The notes: generated from the sequence alone by a model not told the origin. Positions 35,721 to 45,071 are shown, counted from the stretch's first letter. The stretch is 64,000 nt of DNA from Asaia bogorensis (GCA_945889625.1 CAMDCE010000006.1:60027-124026), one strand, 5' to 3'. Translations and numbers: made by a program.

Positions 35721-36446
35721 ATGGCTGGACGGGTTGCACTCGTGACGGGCGGAACGCGCGGCATCGGGGCGGCGATTTCGCGGATGCTGAAGCTGCGTGG
35801 CTATGAGGTCGCGGCCAACTATGCCGGCAACGACGTAGCGGCCTCGGCCTTCAAGGCGGAGACCGGCATTGCCGTCTACAAGTTCGACGTCAGCGACTTC
35901 GAAGCCGTGAAGGTCGCCGTGGCGCAGATCGAGAAGGATCTCGGCCCGGTCGAGATCGTCGTCAACAATGCCGGCATCACCCGCGATTCGACCATGCGCC
36001 GGCTCGACCGCACGATGTGGGACGCCGTCATCGACACCAATCTCGGCTCCTGCTTCAACGTCAGCAAAGCGGTGTGGGACGGCATGAATACCCGCGGCTT
36101 CGGCCGCATCGTCAACATCGGCTCGATCAATGGCCAGGGTGGCCAGTATGGCCAGGTGAACTATGCCGCCGCCAAGTCGGGCATCCACGGCTTCACCAAG
36201 GCACTGGCCCAGGAAGGCGCATCCAAGAACATCACCGTGAATGCCATCGCGCCCGGCTACACCGACACCGACATGGTCTCGGCGGTGCCGGCCAACGTGC
36301 TGGAGAAGATTGTCGCCAAAATCCCGGTCGGCCGGTTGGGCAAGGCCGACGAGATTGCGCGCGGTGTGCTGTTCCTGATCGCCGACGATGCCGGCTTCAT
36401 CACCGGCTCGACCCTGTCGATCAACGGCGGCCAGCACATGTATTAG
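35721..36446 (+). CDS. phaB: Acetoacetyl-CoA reductase
   Basis: 241 aa short-chain dehydrogenase. VALVTGGTRGIGAAI is the NADPH loop, VVNNAGITRDSTMRRLD and the catalytic Ser/Tyr/Lys set in NIGSINGQGGQYGQVNYAAAKSG are present, and VNAIAPGYTDTDMVSAVP matches PhaB. It reduces acetoacetyl-CoA to (R)-3-hydroxybutyryl-CoA for PHB. GGGAGG precedes the ATG, and a strong terminator follows. Confidence 0.94.
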   Translation: MAGRVALVTGGTRGIGAAISRMLKLRGYEVAANYAGNDVAASAFKAETGIAVYKFDVSDFEAVKVAVAQIEKDLGPVEIVVNNAGITRDSTMRRLDRTMWDAVIDTNLGSCFNVSKAVWDGMNTRGFGRIVNIGSINGQGGQYGQVNYAAAKSGIHGFTKALAQEGASKNITVNAIAPGYTDTDMVSAVPANVLEKIVAKIPVGRLGKADEIARGVLFLIADDAGFITGSTLSINGGQHMY

Positions 36447-36467
36447 GCGCGAGCAGCGGATATGATG

Positions 36468-36492
36468 GGGCCGGCAACTGCCGGCCCTTTTC
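36468..36492 (+). terminator. Rho-independent terminator after phaB
   Basis: GGGCCGGCA (36468-36476) and TGCCGGCCC (36479-36487) form a perfect 9-bp stem followed by TTTTC. It separates phaB from the AhpD-like gene, whose ATG begins 16 bp later, so that gene must have a promoter inside or upstream of the hairpin, or rely on read-through. Confidence 0.85.
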
Positions 36493-36507
36493 ATTTGGGA
36501 GCGTTCC

Positions 36508-36906
36508 ATGCCCAGGCTGACCGAATACAAAGACATGAACCCGCGCGCCAAGGCCGTCGTCGAGCCCATCGCCAAGGCCCGCAACATCGATCCCGCCGAT
36601 ATCAACAATGTCTGGAAGGCAATGGCGCGCCATCCCGCCGTGATGGAACGCTTCGCCGCGGAGATGAAGGCGGCTTTTGCGCCCGGCAAACTCGATCCGC
36701 TCACCAAGGAATTGGTTTATCTCGCGGTCAGCATCGCCAATCAGTGCGACTATTGCATCGCCTCGCACGGCACCATGGCGCGCAGCAAGGGCATGACCGA
36801 GGAAATGCACGAGGAATTCATGGCGGTCGTCCTGGCGGCGCAGAAGGGCAACAAGATCGCCATGGCCTATCGCGTTCCCGTCGACGCCGCTTTCGAGGAG
36901 AAATGA
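36508..36906 (+). CDS. AhpD-like carboxymuconolactone decarboxylase family protein
   Basis: 132 aa. The CxxC redox pair is in NQCDYCIASHGTMARSKGM, preceded by LDPLTKELVYLAVSIA, the usual AhpD/CMD pattern. Such proteins act as alkylhydroperoxidase or disulfide reductase partners. The stop overlaps the ATG of the next gene (ATGA), so it is coupled to the methyltransferase. The real substrate is unknown. Confidence 0.88.
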   Translation: MPRLTEYKDMNPRAKAVVEPIAKARNIDPADINNVWKAMARHPAVMERFAAEMKAAFAPGKLDPLTKELVYLAVSIANQCDYCIASHGTMARSKGMTEEMHEEFMAVVLAAQKGNKIAMAYRVPVDAAFEEK

Positions 36907-37712
36907 TCGTGCCGAGCGTCAAACCCGCGACGTGGGATGCCAATCTCTACCTGAAATTTGCCGACCATCGTGTGCGGCCAGCGCTCGATCTCATGGGCCG
37001 GCTCGATCCCGCCAACGGCACTCGCCCCGGCCATGCGATCTACGATCTTGGCTGCGGCGCCGGAAACATCACGCGCATCCTTGCGGAGCGCTTCACGGAA
37101 CCGCCGATCATCGGCATCGATTCGTCCGACGAGATGCTGGCCAAAGCACGCACCCAGACGAGCGATGCACGCGTAGCCTTCGCCAAGGGTGATCTTGACA
37201 ACTTCAAGCCCGGCTTGCCGCCGTCCATTCTCTACAGCAACGCGGCCTATCACTGGCTCGAAGGCCATATCGATATGTTTCCCGGCCTGCTGAAACTCCT
37301 GCCATCGGGCGGCCAGCTTGCGATCCAGATGCCGCGCAACCACGAAGCGCCCTCGCACGCCCTGATGGCCAAGGCCGTCGAAGCCGGTCCGTGGAAGTCC
37401 AAGCTCGGGCAGGTCCGCGGCATTCGGCCGGTTTTCGAGCCGGCGCGCTACTACGATGTCCTGAAGCCGCTCTGCTCGGACCTCGAAGTCTGGGAATCGA
37501 TCTACCAGCAGCCGCTCACCGGCAAGGATCCGGTGGCGCAGTACACCGCCGGCTCGGGGCTCAGGCCCTACATGCAGGTGCTCGACGAGGCGGAGGGCAA
37601 GGCCTTCTACGAGACCTACGCCCGGATGCTGGCCGAGGCCTATCCTACGCGCGCCGACGGCATCACCTTGTTCCCGTTTCGCCGCCTGTTCATCGTGGCA
37701 CGCCGCGCATGA
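36903..37712 (+). CDS. SAM-dependent methyltransferase, trans-aconitate methyltransferase-like
   Basis: 269 aa. YDLGCGAGNITRILAERF is the SAM motif I, GIDSSDEMLAKAR is motif II, and ILYSNAAYHWLEGH and LAIQMPRNHEAPSH match Tam-type enzymes, which methylate trans-aconitate and similar acids. The N-terminal ATWDANLYLKFADHRVRPALDL is also Tam-like. It overlaps the preceding AhpD-like gene and the following ggt gene by 4 bp each, so the three form one unit. Confidence 0.83.
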   Translation: MIVPSVKPATWDANLYLKFADHRVRPALDLMGRLDPANGTRPGHAIYDLGCGAGNITRILAERFTEPPIIGIDSSDEMLAKARTQTSDARVAFAKGDLDNFKPGLPPSILYSNAAYHWLEGHIDMFPGLLKLLPSGGQLAIQMPRNHEAPSHALMAKAVEAGPWKSKLGQVRGIRPVFEPARYYDVLKPLCSDLEVWESIYQQPLTGKDPVAQYTAGSGLRPYMQVLDEAEGKAFYETYARMLAEAYPTRADGITLFPFRRLFIVARRA

Positions 37713-39370
37713 TCGCTCGCCGCCTGCTGCTGGGGGCCGTCGCCCTTGTCGTCGGCTGGGACTGGCACTCCGCTCTGGCTCAGCAGACCGCGCCCAAATC
37801 CATGGTGGCGGCGGCCCATCCGCTGGCCGTCGATGCCGGCCTCGACGCCTTGCGCAACGGCGGCTCCGCGGTCGATGCCGCGGTTGCCGTGCAGATGGTA
37901 CTGGGCGTGGTCGAGCCGCAATCCTCCGGCCTCGGCGGCGGCGGCTTCCTGCTCTATTACGACGCCGCCTCGCGGGCGATCACCGTCTATGACGGCCGCG
38001 AAACCGCGCCGGCCGGCGCCACGCCCACCATGTTCCTCGCCGGCGACGGCAAGCCGCTCGGCTTTCGCGAGGCCGTCGTGTCGGGCATTTCCGTCGGCGT
38101 GCCAGGCGTATTGGCCCTGCTGGAGCTTGCGCACAAGGAGCACGGCAAGCGGCCATGGGCCGAGCTCTTCCAGCCGGCAATCAACGTCGCGGGCGACGGC
38201 TTTGCCGTGGCGCCGCGGCTGGCCGCCTGGCTCGCCATCCTCAGGTCGTTGCGCGACGAACCTGGCGCACGCGCGGTCTACTTCAACAATGACGGCTCGC
38301 CCAGGAAGCTGGGCGAGCGCATCACCAATCCAGCGCTCGCCGACACGATGCGGCTGATCGCCGAGCACGGCCCCAAGGCCTTCTACGAGGGCGATATCGC
38401 GCAGGAAATGGTGAAGCGGGTCCGCGAGCATGTCCGTCCCGGCACCTTGTCCTTGGCCGATCTTGCCGGTTACCGCGCGATCAAGCGCGAGGCGGTCTGC
38501 GGACCCTATCGGATCTGGGCGATTTGCGGCATGCCGCCGCCGTCATCGGGCGGCGTCGCGATCCTCCAGGAACTGGCTCTTCTGGAGCCGTTCCATCTCG
38601 CGCAGGACACGCCCAACGATCTGCGCTCGCTGCATCTCATCGCCGAGGCGACCCGGCTCGCTCTTGCCGACCGTGCGCGCTACCTCGCCGATCCCGCCTA
38701 TGTCACCGTGCCCGTGGCGGTGCTGCTGTCGGCCGGCTACATCGCCGAGCGCCGCAAGCTCATGTCACCCGACAAGAGCATGGGCAAGGTCGGTCCCGGC
38801 GATGCCGGCTATATCGAGCGCGGCACCAGCCACATGACCATCGTCGATCGCTGGGGCAATTCGGTCGCCTTCACCACCACCATCGAGGGGCCGTTCGGCG
38901 CAGGCATCATGGTGCGAGGCCTTATCCTCAACAACGAGCTCACCGACTTCTCGGCGCTACCGGAGATCGATGGCCGGCTGGTCGCCAACCGGGTCGCGCC
39001 GGGCAAGCGGCCACGGTCCTCGATGTCGCCGACTTTCGTTTTGGACAAGGACCGCCGCCTGGTCGCGGCGGTCGGCTCGGCGGGCGGGCAGCGGATCATC
39101 GGTGACACTCTGCAGGCGCTGATCGGCATGCTCGACTGGGACCTTTCCGCACAGGCCGCGCTCGATCTTCCGCGGGTGAGCCATATGGACGGCATCACCG
39201 AACTGGAGGATCGCCCGCCCCTGGCTGCCCAGGCAGACCGCTTGCGCGCGCTCGGCCATGAAGTACAAGTCCGCCGGCATGAGGGCGGCCTGACCGCCAT
39301 CCGTCGCCTGGGCGATGGATGGGAAGGTGGCGCCGATCCGCGGCGCGATGGCGTCGCCAAAGGAGAATAG
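37709..39370 (+). CDS. ggt: Gamma-glutamyltransferase
   Basis: 553 aa with a signal peptide (~1-24, ending SALAQ). MVAAAHPLAVDAGLDALRNGGSAVDAAVA is the N-terminal block. The autoprocessing site and nucleophile is T373 in RGTSHMTIVD, followed by AFTTTIEGPFGAGIMV and RPRSSMSPTFV. It cleaves gamma-glutamyl bonds of glutathione in the periplasm. It overlaps the methyltransferase by 4 bp. No odd features beyond a short inter-subunit region. Confidence 0.94.
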   Translation: MIARRLLLGAVALVVGWDWHSALAQQTAPKSMVAAAHPLAVDAGLDALRNGGSAVDAAVAVQMVLGVVEPQSSGLGGGGFLLYYDAASRAITVYDGRETAPAGATPTMFLAGDGKPLGFREAVVSGISVGVPGVLALLELAHKEHGKRPWAELFQPAINVAGDGFAVAPRLAAWLAILRSLRDEPGARAVYFNNDGSPRKLGERITNPALADTMRLIAEHGPKAFYEGDIAQEMVKRVREHVRPGTLSLADLAGYRAIKREAVCGPYRIWAICGMPPPSSGGVAILQELALLEPFHLAQDTPNDLRSLHLIAEATRLALADRARYLADPAYVTVPVAVLLSAGYIAERRKLMSPDKSMGKVGPGDAGYIERGTSHMTIVDRWGNSVAFTTTIEGPFGAGIMVRGLILNNELTDFSALPEIDGRLVANRVAPGKRPRSSMSPTFVLDKDRRLVAAVGSAGGQRIIGDTLQALIGMLDWDLSAQAALDLPRVSHMDGITELEDRPPLAAQADRLRALGHEVQVRRHEGGLTAIRRLGDGWEGGADPRRDGVAKGE

Positions 39371-39371
39371 G

Positions 39372-40565
39372 TTGGCCGACAAGAAGCTGCCCACCGTGCT
39401 GCTGCGTGCCGGCGAGGATCGCCGCGTCCGCTCCGGCCATCCCTGGGCGTTCTCCAACGAGATCCTGATGGACGCCGAGACCAAGGCTCTGCCGCCGGGC
39501 TCGCTGGCGACCCTGCGTGCGCCGGGCGGCGAGGCGCTGGGGCTCGTCACCTTCAACCCGCACTCGTTGATCGCCACCCGGCTGCTGTCGTCTAATCCGG
39601 AGGCGGTGGTCGATGCGCTGTTCTTCGGGCGGCGGCTGGCGCAGGCGATGGCCTTGCGCGACCGGCTGGTCGGCGTTCCGTTCTATCGCCTGATCCATGC
39701 CGAGGCCGATGGATTGCCCGGCGTGATCGTCGATCGCTTTGGCGACGCCCTTGCGGTGCAGGTCAACAGCCTCGGCATGGACCGGCTCACGCCGGTGCTG
39801 CTCGAAGCGCTGGAGGCTGAACTCTCGCCCAGGACGATCGTTCTCAAGAACGATTCGCCGGTGCGCGAACTCGAGGGTCTCAGGCGCGAGGTCGTGGTGG
39901 CCAAGGGTGAACTCTCCGGTCCCATCGAGCTCCTCGAGAATGGTGCGAAGTTCACGGCCGACCTGTCGGACGGCCAGAAGACCGGCTGGTTCTACGACCA
40001 GCGCGACAACCGTCGTTTCATGGCGGGTTTGGCGAAGGGCGCCGATGTGCTCGATGTCTTCAGCTACAGCGGCGGCTTTGGCGTGCTGGCGGCCAAGCAA
40101 GGTGCGAAATCAGTGATCTGCATCGACCGCTCGCAGCCGGCGCTCGAGGCCGCCAAGCGGGCTGCTGAATTGAACGGCGTCGAGAAGATCGTCTCTTTCG
40201 AGAAGAGCGAGGCGTTCGACGCGCTGGAGAAGCTCGGCTCGGCGGGCAAGAAGTTCGATGTCGTGATCTGCGATCCGCCGGCCTTCGTGAAAAGCCGCAA
40301 GGACCTCAAGATTGGAGCACAAGGCTATCGCAAGCTGGTGCGGCTGGCCGCGCCCCTGGTGGCGCGCGGCGGTTTCTTCTTCGTGGCTTCGTGCTCGCAT
40401 CTCGTCGATCCGCCGTTGTTTGCCGAGCAGGTGCGCCGCGGCTTGCGCGACGCCTCGCGCAATGGCCGGATACTGCTGAGCTCGGGTGCAGCGCTGGATC
40501 ATCCCGTGCATCCGGCTTTGCCCGAGACGGCCTATCTCAAGGCCCTCACCCTGCAGCTCGACTAA
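39372..40565 (+). CDS. rlmI: 23S rRNA (cytosine-C5) methyltransferase RlmI-like
   Basis: 397 aa from a TTG at 39372 with AGGAG six bp upstream; the start lies 1 bp after the ggt stop. An N-terminal PUA-like domain (LLRAGEDRRVRSGHPWAFSNEI), a central segment (YRLIHAEADGLPGVIVDRFGD), the SAM fold (VLDVFSYSGGFGVLAAKQGA) and the catalytic NPPY-like CDPPAFVKS and ASCSHLV (Cys) are seen. RlmI modifies a cytosine in 23S rRNA. Its stop TAA is the left edge of repeat copy C. Confidence 0.9.
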   Translation: MADKKLPTVLLRAGEDRRVRSGHPWAFSNEILMDAETKALPPGSLATLRAPGGEALGLVTFNPHSLIATRLLSSNPEAVVDALFFGRRLAQAMALRDRLVGVPFYRLIHAEADGLPGVIVDRFGDALAVQVNSLGMDRLTPVLLEALEAELSPRTIVLKNDSPVRELEGLRREVVVAKGELSGPIELLENGAKFTADLSDGQKTGWFYDQRDNRRFMAGLAKGADVLDVFSYSGGFGVLAAKQGAKSVICIDRSQPALEAAKRAAELNGVEKIVSFEKSEAFDALEKLGSAGKKFDVVICDPPAFVKSRKDLKIGAQGYRKLVRLAAPLVARGGFFFVASCSHLVDPPLFAEQVRRGLRDASRNGRILLSSGAALDHPVHPALPETAYLKALTLQLD

Positions 40566-40667
40566 AGCGCGATGACTTTCCCTCGAATCGCGCCGTCGGC
40601 CCGGCTCGTGCACCGCTTCGCTGCGGGAGCCGGGCCGACGGCTGAAGCAAAAGTCATCGCGCTGTAG
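40563..40667. repeat. ~105-bp nested palindromic repeat, copy C
   Basis: The best-preserved copy. The outer arms AGCGCGATGACTTT and AAGTCATCGCGCT and the inner arms CGTCGGCCCGGCTCG and AGCCGGGCCGACG surround a variable centre (CACCGCTTCGCTGCGGG). It fills almost the whole gap from the rlmI stop to 3 bp before the P1-peptidase ATG. Confidence 0.9.
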
Positions 40668-40670
40668 TTC

Positions 40671-41693
40671 ATGCTCAGGCCCGGCCCCCGCAACCTGATC
40701 ACCGACGTCGACGGCATCCTGGTCGGCAATGCCGAGGACACGCGCGTGCGCTCCGGCGTCAGCGTGGTGCTGTGCGAGGGTCCATCGGTCGCCTCGGTCG
40801 ACGTGCGCGGCGGCGGCCCCGGCACGCGCGAAACCGACCTTCTCGATCCTTCCTGCCGGGTCGATCGCGTCGATGCGATCTGCCTGTCCGGTGGTTCGGC
40901 TTTCGGCCTCTCGGCGGCCGATGGCGTCATGCGCTGGCTCAAGGATCGTGGTCGCGGCTTTGCCGTCGCCGATGTCGTGGTGCCGATCGTGCCGGCGGCC
41001 ATCCTGTTCGACCTCCTGAACGGTGGCGACAAGAACTGGCAGTGGCCGCCCTACCGCGAACTCGCCTACCAGGCGACCGGTAATGCGGCGCGCGATTTCA
41101 CCCTGGGCAATGCCGGTGCGGGCCTTGGCGCCAAGGCAGGAAATCTCAAGGGTGGGCTGGGCAGTGCCTCGGCGGTCGATACCGCGACCGGTCTGCAGAT
41201 GGGCGCGCTGGTGGCGGTCAATGCCCGCGGCTACACCACCATGGGAGATATGCCGCAATTCTGGGCCTGGGCATTGGAGCAGAACGGCGAGTTTGGCGGT
41301 CTGCCGCCGCCGGCACATGGCCTCGCGCTGCCGGTGTCGTACGTACGCGCCATGGACGATCCGGCGGACCTTGCGCGCGCCAATCCGCGCGCCAATACCA
41401 CGATCGCCGTTGTCGCGACCAATGCCCGGCTCGACAAGGCATCCGCCCAGCGCCTGGCGGTAATGGCGCAGGACGGGCTGGCCCGTTCGATCCGCCCGGT
41501 GCATACGCCGCATGACGGCGATGCCGTGTTCGCCATCGCAACCGGCCGGCACGATCTCGGCGACGATCCGTTGGCCTTGGGCGAACTCGGCACCTTGGCT
41601 GCGGATTGTCTCGCCCGGGCCGTGGCGCGGGGCGTCTATAACGCCGCGACACTGGGCGCCGCGCGCGGCTGGCGGGACGTGTTCGGCCGCTGA
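40671..41693 (+). CDS. P1 family peptidase (DmpA/BapA-like N-terminal nucleophile aminopeptidase)
   Basis: 340 aa. NLITDVDGILVGNAEDTRVRSGVSVVL, GGPGTRETDLLDP, CLSGGSAFGLSAADGVMRWL and GNLKGGLGSASAV-like sequence follow the P1 family, whose members self-cleave before a Ser/Thr nucleophile in the GS region and hydrolyse D-amino-acid or beta-peptide substrates. The leader is supplied entirely by repeat copy C, and no Shine-Dalgarno is seen. It is followed by a peptide-type ABC binding protein, which fits a peptide-scavenging role. Confidence 0.87.
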   Translation: MLRPGPRNLITDVDGILVGNAEDTRVRSGVSVVLCEGPSVASVDVRGGGPGTRETDLLDPSCRVDRVDAICLSGGSAFGLSAADGVMRWLKDRGRGFAVADVVVPIVPAAILFDLLNGGDKNWQWPPYRELAYQATGNAARDFTLGNAGAGLGAKAGNLKGGLGSASAVDTATGLQMGALVAVNARGYTTMGDMPQFWAWALEQNGEFGGLPPPAHGLALPVSYVRAMDDPADLARANPRANTTIAVVATNARLDKASAQRLAVMAQDGLARSIRPVHTPHDGDAVFAIATGRHDLGDDPLALGELGTLAADCLARAVARGVYNAATLGAARGWRDVFGR

Positions 41694-41726
41694 TAGACTG
41701 CTGTCGACCAGACGGAGGATTTCTCA

Positions 41727-43226
41727 GTGAACGCACTCTCTCGCCGCCGACTTCTCGGTGTCGCAAGTACTGCCGTGACAGTGATGACTTTCGGGCCGGA
41801 GGCCTGGGCGCAAGCCAAGGACCGGCTAGTGATCGGCATGTCGCTCGAGCCGCCCGTGCTCGATCCGACCAAGAACGCCGCCGCGGCGATCCGTGAAGTC
41901 ACCTGTCCCAGCATCTACGAGAGTCTCGGCCGCATCGACCGTACCGGAGCCATCGGCCCTGGCCTCGCCGAGAGCTGGAGCATCTCCGAGGACGGCAAGG
42001 AGTATGTCTTCAAGCTGCGCCGGGGCGTGAAGTACCACGACGGCGAGCCATTCGACGCCTCGGTGGTGAAGTTCTCGATCGACCGGTTGTTTGCCGCTGA
42101 TTCGACCGTGCCTGCCAAGACGCTCTACACCGATATCGACAAGGTCGAGGTGGTCGATCCCGCGACGGTGCGCATCACGCTGAAGTCGCCCAATTCATTT
42201 CTGCTCTACAGCCTGTCGCTGGGCGATGCCGGGATCATGCATCCCAAGTCGGCGCCGACCAACGACAAGAACCCGATCGGCACCGGGCCCTTCGTGTTCA
42301 AGGAGCGGAAGGAAGGCGATTCGATCACGCTTGTGAAGTCGCCGACTTATCGCGATCCCGGTTCGATCAAGCTCAACACCGTGATTTTCAAGATCGTGAA
42401 AGACCCTTCGGCTCAGGTGAGTGCCCTGCTGGCTGGCGATGTCGATGCCTTTGCGGCTTTCCAGGCGCCCGAGCTGGTCGACCGCCTGCGCAAGGATCCG
42501 CGCTTCGTCGTCGTGGTCGGCACGACCGAAGGCGAGGTCCTCCTGGCGACCAACAACGGCAAGAAGCCGTTCGACAATCCCAAGGTGCGCCAGGCGATCG
42601 CCCACGCCATCAACCGCGACGAGCTGATCTCGGCCGAATCGGGCTTCGGCGTGCCGATCGGCAGCCACTTCGCGCCGCACAACAAGGCCCACCTCGACCT
42701 CACCAAGACCTATCCGCTCGACATAGCGAAGGCCAAGGCGCTGCTCGCCGAGGCAGGCTATCCCAACGGCCTCGAGGCGAGCCTCAAGCTGCCGCCGGTT
42801 GGCTACGCCCAGCGCGCCGGCGAGGTTCTCGCAAGCCAGCTCGGCAAGATCGGCATCAAGGTCGCGATTAGCCAGCTGCAGTGGCCGCAATGGCTCAGTG
42901 AGGTGTTCAAGGAGCGCAACTACGATCTCACCATCGTGGCCCACACCGAGGCCAACGACCTGGATCGCTATGCGCGCGACGGCTACTACTGGGCCTACAA
43001 CTCGCCGGAGTTCAAGGCCAAGTGGCGCGAGGTCGTGGCGGCGACCGACTTCGCCAAGCGTGACGAGCTTCTCAAGCAGGCGCAGCGCATCATCGCCCGC
43101 GATGCCGTCAACGGCTTCCTCTTCCAGCTCGCCAAGATCGGCGTATGGAAGAAGGACCTGGTCGGCATGTGGGAGAACTCGCCGACGCCGCAAGTCGATC
43201 TCACCGGCGTGCACTGGAAGGCGTGA
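41727..43226 (+). CDS. Peptide/opine/nickel-type ABC transporter substrate-binding protein
   Basis: 499 aa from a GTG, with a Tat-like leader (SRRRLLGVASTAVTVMTFGPEAWA). LVIGMSLEPPVLDPTKNAAAA, YEFKLR-type ESWSISEDGKEYVFKLRRGVKYHDG and PIGTGPFVFKERKEGD are typical of family 5 (DppA/OppA/NikA) binding proteins. It delivers a peptide-like solute to the two permeases that follow. The stop overlaps the next GTG start (GTGA). Ligand not predictable. Confidence 0.92.
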   Translation: MNALSRRRLLGVASTAVTVMTFGPEAWAQAKDRLVIGMSLEPPVLDPTKNAAAAIREVTCPSIYESLGRIDRTGAIGPGLAESWSISEDGKEYVFKLRRGVKYHDGEPFDASVVKFSIDRLFAADSTVPAKTLYTDIDKVEVVDPATVRITLKSPNSFLLYSLSLGDAGIMHPKSAPTNDKNPIGTGPFVFKERKEGDSITLVKSPTYRDPGSIKLNTVIFKIVKDPSAQVSALLAGDVDAFAAFQAPELVDRLRKDPRFVVVVGTTEGEVLLATNNGKKPFDNPKVRQAIAHAINRDELISAESGFGVPIGSHFAPHNKAHLDLTKTYPLDIAKAKALLAEAGYPNGLEASLKLPPVGYAQRAGEVLASQLGKIGIKVAISQLQWPQWLSEVFKERNYDLTIVAHTEANDLDRYARDGYYWAYNSPEFKAKWREVVAATDFAKRDELLKQAQRIIARDAVNGFLFQLAKIGVWKKDLVGMWENSPTPQVDLTGVHWKA

Positions 43227-44170
43227 TCGAATTCCTTTCCCGACGGCTGGCCGCCGCGCTGGTGACTCTTGTGCTGGCGACGGTGGTGGTGTTCGCCGTG
43301 GTCGAGGTGCTGCCGGGCGATCCAGCCTTGGTCATGCTCGGCACCGACGCACGCCCCGATACGCTGGCGGCGTTGCGTGCCAAATACGGCTTCGACCAGC
43401 CCCTGCCCACACGCTACCTGCAGTGGATCGGTGGCCTGCTGACTTTCGATCTTGGCGCGAGCCACGCCTACGGCACGTCGGTCGGCAAGCTGATCGGCGA
43501 TCGGCTGCAGGTGACCCTGCCGCTGGGCGCGCTGGCGCTCAGCTGGGCCTTGCTGGTCGCCATTCCGCTCGGCGTGTTCGCCGCCTGGAAGCATGGCGGA
43601 CCGGGCGACTGGGGTGTCATCGGCTTCACCCAGATCGGCATCTCGATCCCCAATTTCTGGTTCGGTATCGTGCTGGTGCTGCTGTTCGCCGTGACCTGGC
43701 AGCTCTTTCCCGCCGGCGGGTTTCCCGGCTGGCGCCAGGACACGCTGGGCTCGGTGCATGCCCTGATATTGCCCGCGCTGTCGTTGTCGCTGGGTGAGAT
43801 CGCGATCCTCGCGCGAGTGACGCGCTCGGCGATGCTCGACACCTTGCGTGAGGACTATATCCGCACCGCCCGCGCCAAGGGCGCACCCGAGCGCACTGTC
43901 CTGTTCGGCCATGCCCTGCGCAATGCGCTGATCCCGGTGACGACGGTGGCCGGCTTGATCGCGGGTTTCCTGATCGCCGGCGCCGTCATCATCGAAAGCG
44001 TGTTCCGTCTGCCCGGTGTCGGCCAGCTGGTCTACGATTCGATCAACAACCGCGACCTGATCGTGATCAAGAACGTGGTGATCCTGTTCACGATCCTGGT
44101 GCTCGCCGTCAATCTGCTGGTCGATCTCGCCTACGCACTGCTCGATCCCAGGCCACGGATCTCCGCTTGA
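43223..44170 (+). CDS. ABC transporter permease, DppB type
   Basis: 315 aa with six membrane helices. VVEVLPGDPALVMLGTDA, YGFDQPLPTRYLQWIGGLL and the EAA-like loop EDYIRTARAKGAPERTVLFGHALRNALIP are typical. It starts with GTG overlapping the binding-protein stop and ends in a TTGA overlap with the second permease, giving strict coupling across three genes. Confidence 0.92.
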   Translation: MIEFLSRRLAAALVTLVLATVVVFAVVEVLPGDPALVMLGTDARPDTLAALRAKYGFDQPLPTRYLQWIGGLLTFDLGASHAYGTSVGKLIGDRLQVTLPLGALALSWALLVAIPLGVFAAWKHGGPGDWGVIGFTQIGISIPNFWFGIVLVLLFAVTWQLFPAGGFPGWRQDTLGSVHALILPALSLSLGEIAILARVTRSAMLDTLREDYIRTARAKGAPERTVLFGHALRNALIPVTTVAGLIAGFLIAGAVIIESVFRLPGVGQLVYDSINNRDLIVIKNVVILFTILVLAVNLLVDLAYALLDPRPRISA

Positions 44171-45009
44171 TCGCGTTTGCTGCCCGCGCACGCCACCACA
44201 TCGGCTTCCAGATCGGCGCCATCCTGCTTGCGCTGTTCGTCGGCACGGCTCTGGTGTCGCTCGTCTGGACGCCGCATGCGGTCGACGACCTGCAGATGCG
44301 CGCCAAGCTGCTGCCGTCCTCGGCCAAGTACCTTTTGGGCACCGATCATCTCGGTCGCGACGTGCTTTCGCGCATCATGGTGGGGGCGCAGACGTCGATC
44401 GCGGTCGGACTGATTGCCGTGGCGCTCGGCATGTCGGCCGGCGTGATGCTGGGCGCTTGGGCCGCGGCGCGGGGCGGCTGGGTCGACGAGGCGTTGTCGC
44501 GAACCTCCGATCTGATCTTTGCCTTTCCCGCCGTTCTGATCGCTATCCTGATCACCTCGGTACTGGGCGCCAGCGCCCAGAACGCGATCCTGGCCATCGC
44601 CATCTTCAACGTGCCGGTGTTCGCGCGGGTGACCCGCGGGGCGGCGCTCAGCATGTGGGGCCGCGATTTCGTGCGGGCCGCGACCGCCATGGGGCAGGGC
44701 CCGCTCGGCATCACGCTGCGTCATGTTCTCCCCAATATCGCCAGCGTGCTGATCGTTCAGGCGACCATCCAGTTCGCCGTGGCGATCCTGGCCGAAGCTG
44801 GCCTTTCCTACCTCGGGCTGGGTGCGCAGCCTCCCGTCCCTTCATGGGGCCGCATGCTGCGCGACGCCCAGACCTATGTCTTCCAGGCGCCGGAACTTGC
44901 CGTATGGCCAGGCCTTGCCATCGCTACGGCCGTGCTCGGCCTCAACATGCTGGGCGATGGGCTGCGTGATCTGCTCGATCCACGTCTGCGGCTGATGCGG
45001 CTGGGATAG
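44167..45009 (+). CDS. ABC transporter permease, DppC type
   Basis: 280 aa from a TTG that overlaps the DppB-type stop. LLGTDHLGRDVLSRIMVGAQTSIAVGL is the DppC N-terminal signature, and DFVRAATAMGQGPLGITLRHVLPNIAS is the ATPase-contact loop. No ATPase gene follows; the next genes encode small membrane and DsbB-like proteins. The importer must use ATPases from another locus. Confidence 0.92.
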   Translation: MIAFAARARHHIGFQIGAILLALFVGTALVSLVWTPHAVDDLQMRAKLLPSSAKYLLGTDHLGRDVLSRIMVGAQTSIAVGLIAVALGMSAGVMLGAWAAARGGWVDEALSRTSDLIFAFPAVLIAILITSVLGASAQNAILAIAIFNVPVFARVTRGAALSMWGRDFVRAATAMGQGPLGITLRHVLPNIASVLIVQATIQFAVAILAEAGLSYLGLGAQPPVPSWGRMLRDAQTYVFQAPELAVWPGLAIATAVLGLNMLGDGLRDLLDPRLRLMRLG

Positions 45010-45071
45010 CGCATCGCGCTCGCCCCTCCGGTATTTGTCGGGCAGAATGTCATGATCGTGAGGTTCGATTC

